Source: Ipomoea triloba (Eukaryota > Streptophyta > Magnoliopsida > Solanales > Convolvulaceae). Taken from it: a DNA stretch of 64,000 nucleotides. Made by a program: the position numbers and the translations under genes. Positions 37,087-48,670 of the stretch are shown here, piece by piece (position 1 is the stretch's first letter; every line of letters starts with the position of its first letter). The DNA is taken from contig NC_044920.1 in NCBI RefSeq assembly GCF_003576645.1, forward strand, positions 21,897,234 through 21,961,233, written 5' to 3'. The notes under the pieces were generated by a model, which saw only the letters and a list, made by a program, of their open reading frames with translations, was not told the origin of the DNA and did no database searches.

Positions 37087-37923
37087 TGATGATACAAAGT
37101 ATGTATACTGACTGTCTGTCATTTGTGGGTTCTGAATTTGGTGTAGTTGGTAGTGAATATGGGGTTGGTCTTGTGAAGCCAATTCTATTGGCTTCTTTTT
37201 ATTTGTACATTGTCTGATTGTCTACGGCATTAAGCGTAGACTACTGGATAAGTCACATTTGTTCCATCTGTGCATTAAGCTGGTTTTGGTTTTCCCTTTT
37301 AATTTAATTTATTTTTCTATATTTATATTTATAGGATGTATGATGCTTAAAAAATATTTATATTCATTGATTATTATATTCGTTGATTATAATCAATGAA
37401 TAATGGACACAAATTGTGTTAGGGGACCGTTTTACTCTTCCCATTCTATCTCCAACCGGCCTTTTGCAGTTCAAAATAATATGGTGAAGACTGAAGGGGA
37501 CCTATCATTCAAGAAAAGTATAATATGGTGAAGCAAAAACCTTGTGCTCAAGAGAACAATGTTTTAAATTTAAGAAAATCAAACAATATTTTGATCATAA
37601 ATAATTACAACTAAGAATTGTTATCATTATTTTGAGCATAATTCATTCATTACTATAATTTTAGTTATTTTCAAATATTTTGAGTATAAATTATTACTAT
37701 ATTAAAAACATAATTATTACCATTATTTCAATCAATACAAATATGAATCATTACCGCAATTTAAACATAAAATTAATATATAATATAATAAAATTTAAAA
37801 TATCTACAATATGAAGATATTAAATTAAATAGAAAACTTCAATTCTATCAAATTAGAAGAACTTCGTCATATCTATATTTTGAATTTGAATTTTGAATTA
37901 ACATGTTAATATTTTCTCTCTCT

Positions 37924-37925
<2 letters not shown>
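37087..37925. other. MAP65 3' flank, AT-rich
   Basis: The first 200 bases are probably 3' UTR. The remainder is AT-rich with ttgattataatcaatgaat-type palindromes at about 37366-37400. No further gene. Confidence 0.45.

Positions 37926-37976
<51 letters not shown>
37926..37976. repeat. (TA)n microsatellite
   Basis: About 24 TA units. Similar tracts lie at 42077-42143, 55707-55742, 56342-56361 and 60865-60935. Confidence 0.95.
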
Positions 37977-37978
<2 letters not shown>

Positions 37979-39475
37979 AGATGGTGAAATAAGAAATCAA
38001 CAACTGCTTATCTTGTGCGATCCATTCTTATCTGAACGTAGACCGGTGTAGAGAGAATCAATCTAAGTATGAAAACCCCAATTAATGCTTTATACAAACT
38101 CTTCTCAATTGCCATTTCTTGTGAAATAAGTCTTCTTTATATATATATATATACTAGGTGCGCGCACTCCAAAACAATCCTTAGTGTTAATTCAACTAAT
38201 CAGGGTACTCTCTTGTTATTTACCAAATATCCTCCAAGTGTCATTCTTGACAATTCATATAATAGTCTTTAAATTAGAACTTGTAATATTGCTGTAGCAA
38301 TCACTCTAAGATAAGTTGTTGATTTATACCTCATCTTGATAGACTTATTGTTACGACATCTTAATCTAAAGTACACACTCAAACTAATTAGAGTGTTATA
38401 ATCTAATGTGCCAAAAATTATGCCAATACATAGTTTTAGCAAAATACATTTATAACTAAGATTACTTCAAGAAGACTAATAGAGAAAAACTAGCAAAATA
38501 AATAAAAAAAAACTAGTAGTCACAAAGTCATCATCTTTGAAAGATAACTCTACTGAACATTAGAAGAGACAAAAATTAGTTAGTAGGTGTAGAATGTGAG
38601 AAGGCTAAATATGTCTTAGGAAATGCTAACTGAATGATAGATTTAATTTGGACAACAAAAGACATCCTCCTTGTCTACTAGCTAGAAAAGATCGAGCTAT
38701 TAGATCCTAATACCAACACAATTTTAGAACATTCTATTATCTAGAGAAAAGTCAAATAAATACGTAGAACTTTTCATAAAACTCACCAATCATGTTGAAA
38801 AGGAGTATAAAGTCTAAAGGAAGTTAAAGTTACAAAAATGACACCAATAAACTAGGCAAGGTTATTGGATAAAGCTATAATCTAATAGAAAAAGTAAAAA
38901 TGAGCAACAATTAGAAAAGTTCAAAAACGACCTAATTAAGTTTTCAACATATGCATTTAAATTTAAGTTAAAGAGAAGCGAATCTGAAGGAGAGAAGGTT
39001 GATGTGCATAGAAGTATAAACTACTAAGTGCAAAAACTCTTCCAAAAGCCTTAAAGAAAACAAATATCTAGGCACATTAAGCTTAAAGCTAGAATCCTTT
39101 ATTCTCAAAGGATTTCACACTTTGTTGAAGAAAAAATATCAACTTAGAGGAGTTGGTTATAGTCTTGGAGAAGAATCGGGAGAAAACAAGCAAGAATAAT
39201 GAGTGTTTGGTGATCAAACATTGTGAAGAGGTTAGTAATCAAATAGTAGGACTTAGTAAACACCTTGAAGCAGATTGGGTTTCTAGCTTGTATTCATTAT
39301 TAGATTTGACTGCTTGCCATGCAAATATTTCAAACTAAATATCTTTCAAGCTATTTGTCAAACTATAATTTCTCAAAGGTAGATCGAACTAGTTGTGTTA
39401 ATCCTAAAACTTGGTGAGCTAATTAAAGACTTTCATATGTGTATTTATTTTTTTTACAACACTAAAAACTCAACT
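37977..39475. other. Unassigned AT-rich segment
   Basis: Plus-strand frames at 38069-38272 and 39153-39338 have no recognised domain. The second (ISNQIVGLSKHLEADW-like) could be a decayed retroelement gag segment, but nothing supports this strongly. Confidence 0.25.
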
Positions 39476-39483
39476 CAGTTCAT

Positions 39484-39723
39484 CAGGGCTGGTTTTTGAT
39501 TTGCGGGGCCCTGTGCTAGTAACTAAGTGAGGTCCTATCAAAGTATAAATATACTGCGAATTGAAGAAAATTTGCAAAGAGAAAATATGCTAAAAACCTA
39601 ATTTTGAGCCAATATAATCACAAATACATATACTAACTATTAAGTTAGGGTTGGACTAGGGGCCCCCAAAATTTTGGGACCCTGTGCGGTCGCACATCTT
39701 GCACGCCTTAAAATCCGGCCCTG
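39484..39723. mobile_element. hAT MITE with perfect 8-bp target duplication
   Basis: Flanked by exact cagttcat at 39476-39483 and 39724-39731. The ends are CAGGGCTGG and, reversed, CAGGGCCGG. The subterminal cctgtgcggtcgcac motif is typical of a widespread plant hAT group. 240 bp, non-coding. Confidence 0.9.
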
Positions 39724-39731
39724 CAGTTCAT

Positions 39732-40667
39732 TCGACAAATTATACTGCAAAACAGGGATAAATGTTCATTTTTAATATATTGAATGTTCATTTTTTTTAT
39801 GTATAGTACTGAATGTTCATTTTTTAAGTAGTATATTTAAAAATAAACCTTCAAAATATAAATGTTCAAAAAATAACACCTAGTGACCCAACATATAATG
39901 ACTACTTTCATACTCATCAATTTACTTATGTGCATGTATGTGTATATATATATATATATATATAATTTCATATTTAATGCATAGACAATGACCTTCTTTC
40001 ATTTTTATTTTTATTTTTATTTTTTATCCCTTATTTTTTATTCCATTATTCAAAAGTAAATGAGTAAAAGGGTAATAGATTTTGAAATAACTAAAGGATT
40101 GATTCCAATAGTACATAAATAGAGTATTTATATAGAGTAAGTACATAAATAAGGTACTTTTAGAATATTAAAAATTATCTTGTATTCATGGAAAGTAATT
40201 AAGTGATTATTGAAAGTATATTATTTTGTATTATTATATACTATTCAGTACATTAAAAATTCATTTTAGTATATAAAAAATGTAGGCTATATTCATGAAA
40301 AGGACTTTAATTGAGTATTGAAAATATATTATTTTATATATACTATAATGTACATTTAATATACAAATAATGTACTTTTAGTATATTAAAAATGTATCTT
40401 GTATTCATGATAAAAAAAAATTGCCCTTTAAGTCCACTCTTGTTCGTAAATTATTTGAAGCTAATTACAAAGTATATTATAATTTGTTTTACACAGTAAT
40501 CAAACAAAAATTGTATTCAAAGTGTCTAATGCAATAATGATGTGTACAATGTAAATAATATATGGTAATTTTAAAGAATGAGTATATAACTTTTAAAATC
40601 TTTTCTTTTTATTTTTTATTCATTCAAAATTGAAAATTCTTTGTTCTGTTTTTAAAATATTGTATTG
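39732..40667. repeat. AT-rich region with gaatgttcattttt and gtacattaaaaat short repeats
   Basis: Dispersed copies of attgaatgttcattttt (39770-39830) and cttttagtatattaaaaatg-type units (40150-40400) recall the interior of MITE A. It may be a decayed relative. No gene. Confidence 0.45.
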
Positions 40668-41535
40668 AATTTATATTGTAGAACAGGGTCCACATAGCAT
40701 TATGAACTCTTGATCAAAACGATATCGTTTTGATATTTAAATTTTAACATGCATGTTCTGTAGTTTTCCGTTTTCAATGTTTCAACACAAATTTTAATTT
40801 ATTCTAGGTACAAAATCAATACTCTTAAGGTATATAATTTCATAACACGAGACACAAAAACTCACAACACAAGACACAAAAACTCACAACACAAGACACA
40901 TACACATGTTATTTATATGTACTTATTCTCAAATTTGATTTATGTAGATAATATATGTCCTATATGCATATAATTTCATAATACAAGACATAAATTCGTA
41001 AAATAAGACACAATATGTTGTGTGTTACACAACTACTAATCTATTATTTCAGGTACAGAATCTATACTCTTAACTGCTTAAGGTATAGAATTGCATAACA
41101 TGGGGCACAAAATTAAAGCTCATAACACAAGATTGATACACATGTTTTATATTTACTTTAGTTCAGCTACATAAACAATATTTTTAAGGTACAGAATTGC
41201 ATAATATAAGCCCGCATGGGCAGCTCAACTAGTCACATGGGTGAAATTTGGGAGAAAAATTGCATAATATAAGACAAAAAACGCATAACAGAAGACACAA
41301 AAACGCGTGGCAAAAGACACCAAAGCACATGTTATATATATTTACTTTATTTCAAGTACAGAATCCATATGCTTAAGGTACAAAATTGCATAACATGAAA
41401 TATAGAATCACATAACACAAGGGTCCACAAGCGGTCGCTGTTAAAATTCAAATTCAAAACTACGTCGTTACGTTTAGGATTAGGGTTCACAGTGCATTGT
41501 GAACTAGGTGGACCCTAGTTCACGGTATAACGATT
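40668..41535. mobile_element. Mutator-like MITE D with an acacaagacacaaaaactca array
   Basis: The left end is aatttatattgtagaacagg then gtccac. The right end reversed is aatcgttataccgtgaacta then gggtccac. Both have an inward repeat of the tgaac/gttca type, and acgatatcgtttt lies inside. The interior has many copies of cataacacaagacacaaaa and an acagaatc..tactctta phrase. No target duplication is visible. Confidence 0.6.
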
Positions 41536-42073
41536 GAGTACCATGAAAGCTATCAAAAAGCAATAATAGTGAGGTATCACAATGTATTTTTTTTAATTTT
41601 TTTTTCTTTTTTTGAGGAATGGTATCACAATGTACTTATGTACCCAAATACACAATACCCAAAGCTGCCAAATTGCCAAGTTAACTTGCCATTCAATGCC
41701 ACAGCCCTCTCCTACATTCTTGGATTTCTATAACCCGCCAATCTGCCACAAAATGCGCATTCTGCCTTCTCTCCTAAATTCTTGGAAATTCCATGACTAC
41801 ATTCTTGAATGTTTTTTTTTTTTTTTTTAAGAAATTAATTCGATTGTAATGCATTTTTATTAGAATTACACATTTATAACCAATCCTTCTTGAATAATTG
41901 GTTTGATCATACCTGGCCTTTCCCCTTTTGATGTGATGGAATGATCCTAAGATTATCTTTATTTATGCAAATGTGCAATACTTTCTCACTTTTAAAAGTG
42001 GATTCTACGTCTACATCATCAAATTTTAAATTATTTAACTATTTTTTTCACTTTCAAAAATAGTCCTACTTTC

Positions 42074-42148
<75 letters not shown>

Positions 42149-43426
42149 TTAAAAAATAGAAAAACTGTCAAATGGCAACAAAAGCAACGGAGGGCAAGCT
42201 TGCATTCAAAAAAAAAAAAGAAAAAAGAAAAAATGAACTTTCTTTTTTTCACCTCACCCTAAAAGTCTTGGAGTTTGGTTGAGAACAACTTAAGACTTAC
42301 TATATCCCCATTCTCTGAGATGGAGTACAATTTGCATCTAAAATGAAAATATTAACTAAATCATTTAGAAGATAATCCAACATTGTTGTCTCTCAACCAG
42401 TCATTTGTCCCAAATTTATTGTAAAATTAACACATTTGTCTACTTTGCTAAAAACATGAGTGATCAATCCTATATTAATTGATCTTGCAAGTTGCAATAG
42501 CTTAACAATGTTGGTAGTTAAAAACTTAAAAAATGAAGTTTTAAGTACAAATCACAGTGGCAGTGACAGTAAAATTAGTGAAATTTTAAGTTTTAAGTAC
42601 AAATCACAGTGGCAGTGATAGTAAAATTTGTGAAATTAAAGGGCATCTCTGGTTAAATAGTCAACTTTAATAATTCATCTGAAAAGACAGAGACTGGGTC
42701 AGAGGATGGAAAAATTTGTATTGGCTACCACTTAACTTTACAGCTTTAAATAATTAAATTGCAATTTAAAAATTAAAGGAATTCTCTTTTTCCCAAATTT
42801 CTATATATTTTTTATAAAATTTTCTTAAACAATCAATTCATTCAACTTTTGCCATTTCAAAATCAAGGTTTATTAAATTTCCAAGACGGACTTCAAACCA
42901 ATTATTTAACCACAATCAATACATTAAATTTTGGAATTAAATATTTATTTATTACTTAATTTTTCAGATTTTTAAATTTAATTTCAATTTCAATTTCAAA
43001 TTTTTTTTTTCTAGCTTTATTTTCCTCCATCTTTTTTTCAAAAACCCTAATCCCACAACTCCTCTGGAAATTGTGACTTCACCCAGCAAGATTAATTTTT
43101 TTTTCTTAGTGTCTTCCATAAGTTAAATTTTTTTTTTTCAACTTTATACTTGTGCTCTGCAACAGCAGATTCTGAATCATAGTTCAGAATTTTGCAGATT
43201 TGCAGATGATCTTGAAAACACACGGAATATACTAGCATTTACAGATTCATAGTTCTTTTTTGAAGTAGGTTTAGTGTAAGATTATCCAGGTTCTTAATTG
43301 TGGTTTAACTTTTCTGGAAAAAGATTTGTATTTGTGCATTTTGTAGGCTTATTGATCCTTTTGTAAGTTGAGGGTTAAGCTGTTAGTATTGTCTGGGTTT
43401 AAGGGGTTATTTCTGGGTTTTTGTGA
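41536..43426. other. AHL upstream region with (TA)n and a 52-bp tandem repeat
   Basis: Contains (TA)n at about 42077-42143 and a 52-bp unit starting at 42537 and again at 42589 (agttttaagtacaaatcaca, then gtggcagtga). The last few hundred bases are likely promoter and 5' UTR. No gene was seen. Confidence 0.6.
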
Positions 43427-46395
43427 ATGGAGGGAAAAGGAGGTGATGAAGATCCGGGGAGCTTTCAGGTGGGTCCCAGCGGTGAAAATCGGAGCCAGTT
43501 GATTGGATCAACTGCGGCGGCGACGCCGGCGGCTCCGGCGGCCAGTGTAGCCGGTAATTCAACAGATGTGAAGAAGAAGAGGGGAAGGCCAAAGAAGTAT
43601 GGGCCAGATGGTTCAGTAAGGCTGGCATTGTCTCCAATGCCCATATCAGCTTCCATTCCTCTTACTGGGGATTATTCAGCTTGGAAACAACAACCCACTG
43701 TAGGCTCCTTGAAGAAGAAAAAGAAGTTCCTCCTGGAAAATCATGGTAAAGGGTTTTTGTCCCTTCCCTCTGTTTATTTTCTTGAGTTTTCAATTTGTGT
43801 TTGATTTTCCAGTGATTTACTGTTGCATAGGATTGTAGTATTCTGGCATTGTTATTGAGACTGGAGTGGGGTAGAAGACTAGAAGTTGTGTGTGATTGCT
43901 GTATAAGTGGACACATACCCAGAGTCTAGATCTAATTGTTTTGTGCTTTTCTCTATGGGTTTTGCTTGTTGTCTTGTAACCACTGGAGCTATTTGATGTG
44001 GGACTAGAATCCAAGTCAACAAATATTTTGTGTATCTTGATATTTTGATGTGTGTGGTGTTTGAAGAAGTTGCTGGATATGGGAGAAATGGAGAATCTTC
44101 CTTTGCATCTAAATCTCGGTACTAGTTCTAAGTGATAAGGTAGGTAGGCGATTTATCTAGATTGATGAATGAACACAACACTGATAAAGTGATAAGGTCA
44201 GCTTTTTTTTGGATGACGAGGGAAACCCCGCAACCCTTTTGGGTGTGGGTAAACCTCGCCTTGTGGCCCTAGCTGGTAAAGGACCACAAGGAAGTAAACC
44301 AGCCTAGGTTACCCATAGCTGACCGTCTAAAACCAAGGGTGTAAGAGATGTCATCATAGCGTCAAGTCTGTCTTTACCCAATCATTGCAAGAGATATAAG
44401 CTGGGAAATCAGAATAAACTGTGAATGATGATAGTGAGGGAATGATGTGACATGTGTGGATCTGACGCAATCATTCAGAGGAATCAGAGCCATATGCTGC
44501 TTAGATTCATTCACTAGTTTAGAATATAGAATAGATACTGACTTGAAGAATATCTTCTCTGCAATGAAGTTAAAGAAATGCTACGGAGTATGGTTTTATG
44601 TAGCTAATTACAATATTATACCGTAAAACTCCTGTTTATATGATGATAAACGAACAATGCTATGGACATGCTTGTAAAACTTCAGTTTTGCTAAAATCAG
44701 GTTGATCTTTTTTCCACCATTATGTACCTAGATTAGAGTAGATGTCAAATTTGACATTTTTGAAAGCATTAAGTTGTCATGTACAGAAAAAAAAAATTCT
44801 GAATTCACAGAGGTAAAAATGAAAACTGAAATTTGGAATGCAGCAAAAGAAAAAGTTTTCCATATTTGTATATATGTTGCAATATCGATAAAGTTCAAGT
44901 GTTTTTGCTACAAATTTTTACATCTTCAAGTATCTTTCTTCAGGGGAGCGAATGGCATACTCTGTTGGTGCAAATTTTACCCCTCATGTTATAACGGTTA
45001 ATGCTGGAGAGGTATGGCTATTAGTCTGTGTTATATGTAATATTATTTCAGCATTAAATTTTCAAAACTTTGGTCCATATCTGTCAGATTCCAGATATTT
45101 AATTAAATTGGAATATAAGTATAAATTTAAGAATTTTGGCATATAGGGATCTCTAATTGTTACTCTGAAAAGTCAATACAGAGTGTACTGTAATTATAAT
45201 TAATTTGACATTGTTTTTCCTCATAGAACATTCTATTATATTTAGAAACATGCAGCTAGAAATGTATCTATGGAATATATATCAATCTATATATTATTGT
45301 TATTGTTTTTATAATTTCTCTTGTAAAATTTTCCGAGGAATTTGTTTGCGCTTGCAGGATGTTACTATGAAAATCATTTCATTTGCTCAACAAGGGTCTA
45401 GAGCTATTTGTGTATTGGCCGCAAATGGTGCAATCTCAAATGTTACACTTCGACAGCCTAATTCTTCTGGTGGTACTTTGACCTATGAGGTGTGATTTAC
45501 AACATTTAGTTTTATGTGCTTTTTAATACATAGCTATCCCTCAAACAACCGAGTGAACGCAAAGTGGACCGAACAAGCCCTAATACCATATTATAATCTA
45601 AGATTGGTCCTAGGTCACTCAATTGGGCTATAATGCACATGGGCCAAACCACACTAAAAAGACTGAATCCAATCAATTAGCTAGTCTAACCCATAACCTT
45701 ATAAACCTATATATTCTCTCTTATATTTTCAATGTGCGACTCTTAACAGTTTCTAAAGCATAATTTTCTTTTTACAGGGGCGCTTTGAAATTCTTTCTCT
45801 AACAGGATCGTTTATGCCTAGTGACAATGGGGTGACAAAAAGCAGATCTGGCGGGATGAGCGTCTCTCTATCAGGCCCTGATGGTCGAGTTCTAGGCGGA
45901 GGACTTTCAGGAATGTTAGTTGCAGCTGGTTCTGTCCAGGTTCGGTTTCAACAGCCTTATTGTATCATTAGCTCTGCAACTAGGACATCGAATCAATTCA
46001 TAAACCACGTGTACACAAACGCACATCTTAAAATTTGTGAAGTAATTACCGGTGTTTTGGCATACCAAATAATCTTTTGAGTGGATCAGGTTGTAGTTGG
46101 CAGCTTTCTTCACGGCCACCAGCTAGAGCAGAAACCCAAGAAGCCGAGATTCGAGCATACATCATCGATTCACAACCTCGTTTCTTCTAATCCTGTATCG
46201 GATGAGAAAAGCGAAGGAGCCTACAGTGGGCAAAGTCCAAATCCCACTTCTTCTCCTAGCTTCCACGGAGATAATTTACACTCTGCAAACTCCATGCACT
46301 TTTCAAGAATGTCTGCAATCGGGAATAACAATATTTCTTTGTCGAGGGAGGAACTTCAAGCCCCAAGCCCATCGAAATGTGAGGTCTCTTGCTGA
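43427..46395 (+). CDS. AHL: AT-hook motif nuclear-localized protein (AT-hook plus PPC domain), 5 exons
   Basis: Nuclear protein that binds AT-rich DNA through the AT-hook and trimerises through the PPC (DUF296) domain. AHLs affect chromatin, flowering and growth. Exons: 43427-43745, 44944-45011, 45358-45489, 45778-45939 and 46090-46395. Phases and GT-AG borders join to 987 nt, 328 residues. An Ala/Pro-rich N-terminus leads to the AT-hook KKKRGRPKKYGPDG (residues 49-62). The PPC domain then runs FTPHVITVNAGED, VTMKIISFAQQGSRAICVLA, NGAISNVTLRQ, GRFEILSLTGSF, GPDGRVLGGGLSGMLVAAGS and VQVVVGSF. Introns inside the PPC and a single RGRPKKY hook point to the intron-containing clade, near AHL1. A Ser-rich tail ends in CEVSC. 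Intron 1 carries a dispersed repeat. Confidence 0.94.
44205..44350 (+). repeat. Dispersed repeat inside AHL intron 1
   Basis: The segment ggatgacgagggaaaccccg, ggtaaacctcgccttgtggc, ggaccacaaggaagtaaacc, cctaggttacccatagctga is much more GC-rich than the intron. It matches a dispersed dicot repeat I recognise but cannot name with certainty; a SINE or MITE is possible. Confidence 0.5.
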
Positions 46396-48274
46396 TTTCG
46401 CTGCCATTGTATCATTGACTGTTTGAGTGTACCCTTTACTCACAACTTTAGGCTCACGTTCCTTTGACCAACATTACACTTAGTGATCACTTCTAGTTTG
46501 GTAGGATTGTTGTAGAGATGAGTGACTTATAGATTAGCTTGAAAATTTTTACTATCCCTGTAGGTTTGGTAGTATTTACTACTGCTGTGATCACCCCATT
46601 CTGGCTGGGTTTCATTTCATCTTTTTGTCTGTAGAAACTGGGGGGTTGTATGAAACCACCTCAACTTTCATTGTAACACAAAATAATTGAAGACTTCTGA
46701 ATTCCTTTTCTGTGTCATATGTTGTCTCTTTGTTTCATCTTCAGAATCTGTTTCCATATTTTTGGAGCATTAAATTGAATATATATATTCTCTTGCAGGT
46801 CACATCCTCTTGTACTCAACAAGAAGTTGAATATATACCAGGTTACAAGTTTAACTTCTACTTGGAGCGGTCTATTGGTCTTCTTGGTTTGAGTCGGTAA
46901 ACTATTAGTAACCTAGGGTTGTTTAATGTTTATCCCATTATTTTTTTTTGACAAATGTTTATCCCATTATTGTCCTTTGAATAATGTAAACTTACTACAA
47001 GAGTTGTAAATAAATAAAAAGGTAAATTAGGTCCAAATGAGATGTGTAGCCACCAGCGGACGGCTTGGCCACCCGGACAAGGGGCACAAAGGCCCCCGTT
47101 GCCCAAGACCAAGAGCGGTCCTATAACTTACTAGCATTGGTTTGGCGAGGTACGCCACCCCTCAATGGACCACAAACTAGGGCTCGGCCAGGTGCTGGTC
47201 GGTGAACCCACAGGCCAAACGTACCACCTCATCCTCCTCATGTTCTTCTTGGTTCTACTCCATTTCGTGCTGCTAAATGTACCCTTAGCTCCATTTCATG
47301 CTGCCAAATGCACCACTTCCCTAAAAAAGCTACCCCTAGCCAAGTCCACCAACCTGCCTTCAATTATTCTTGTGTCATGCCCCCTTGGGCCCATCATAAA
47401 TAAATGTATAGAAAAATTAATAATCTAGTATTGTAGACGGATGTTTGCGACAGTCTTCCAGTCTTCTGGTCTAATGGGCTTCAAAGTTTCAGCGAGAGGC
47501 ACCCTAACCCAACGACAGTCTTCCAGTTTGATTGATGTCTACGACGTTCCTAGTTTATATTTGAAATGTTAAAATCAGGTACTACTAGCTCTTCTCAACG
47601 ATGAATAAGCTAGATTTGGATCAAGTGGTGAGCGGCTAACGATGAATGACAAGAGAATAGAGGTGGTGATGATGAGAGATGACGGAGAATTGAGCGACAA
47701 TAACTAGCTTTAGATAACAGACGACTATGTTAGCTAGTTTTTGGTTCATAGATATGAAGCCACTGCTGAGCTAAAGATGGAGATGTCATCACCGAGCTTC
47801 GAGAGAGGAGAAGAGACTATTTTAACACAATAAACTAGGAGATAGTTAGTATATCTTGGGCGTAATTATTTCAGATTAATATAACAGGCATCTGTGGTAC
47901 ACTACTACAGACGCCTATTATTAAATTTTGTTTTAAATTTTTTCATAAAAATTATACACGTCTGTAGTTTGTAATCAAAGATGTGGAAAGTTGTTTAAAA
48001 AATTACAAAGTTACCATAGTTTGAATTTTTTTACTTTTCAGATTTTTAGTTTTAACTAAAGATGCCTATTGTTACACTTTCTTGGTCAATTCTCTGCTAG
48101 TAAAGAGAGCTAATATGTAATTTATTATTCTTTTATATATTTAAATTTGGTAGTTTAAACTAATAATTAATATTAATTTTTTTTAAATATTAAAAATTAT
48201 ACTAAATTACTAGTTTGACTATAGAATCCACTGGGGGCGGGGATTCTTGTCCTCCAAAATTCCCAGTGAAAATA
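46396..48274. other. AHL 3' flank and spacer with CACTA-like scraps
   Basis: 46396-46700 is probably 3' UTR. At 47885-48075 short inverted phrases (caggcatctgtggtac, ctacagacgcctatt, gatgcctattgttac) look like subterminal motifs of a decayed CACTA-type element. The segment 47040-47160 is GC-richer and unassigned. Confidence 0.35.
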
Positions 48275-48279
48275 ACAAT

Positions 48280-48615
48280 TGTTATAATAATAATATTATT
48301 ATATAAGTTAAACAAAGTACCTAAGTAGTTAGTTAGTTAATTTGAATTAGTCAATATGTGGATAATAATGCATCATGGCATGCAGTACGTGAGTTGTGTG
48401 GAGTGATTGTAGCTTTGCATGACCTTAAGTTTAACATTATCTTGTTGTGCTCTTTGCACTATAAATAGGTGCATTACTCATTTTATATATCATCAATTCA
48501 AAGTATCATTTCTTTTCTATTCATCTTTCTCTCTCGTTATATATATATATTTATATATATTATATAGATATATTATATATATTATATAGATATATTATAA
48601 TTAATATATCTAACA
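48280..48615 (+). repeat. 5' LTR of the copia element
   Basis: 336 bp with a TATA-like ctataaatagg at about 48460. It carries one extra 22-bp atatattatatagatatatt-type copy compared with the 3' LTR. Confidence 0.95.
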
Positions 48616-48617
48616 TT

Positions 48618-48629
48618 TGGTATCAGAGC
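48618..48629 (+). promoter_or_regulatory. Primer binding site of the copia element
   Basis: TGGTATCAGAGC, complementary to the 3' end of initiator tRNA-Met, two bases after the 5' LTR. Confidence 0.95.
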
Positions 48630-48670
48630 TAGTCAACCTTCCAACCCCGTGATATTGTCCGTAGTGAAAT

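Noticed and set aside
47165..47428. 87-codon plus-strand frame after the AHL gene
   Set aside because: No domain, no splice context, and composition like chance.
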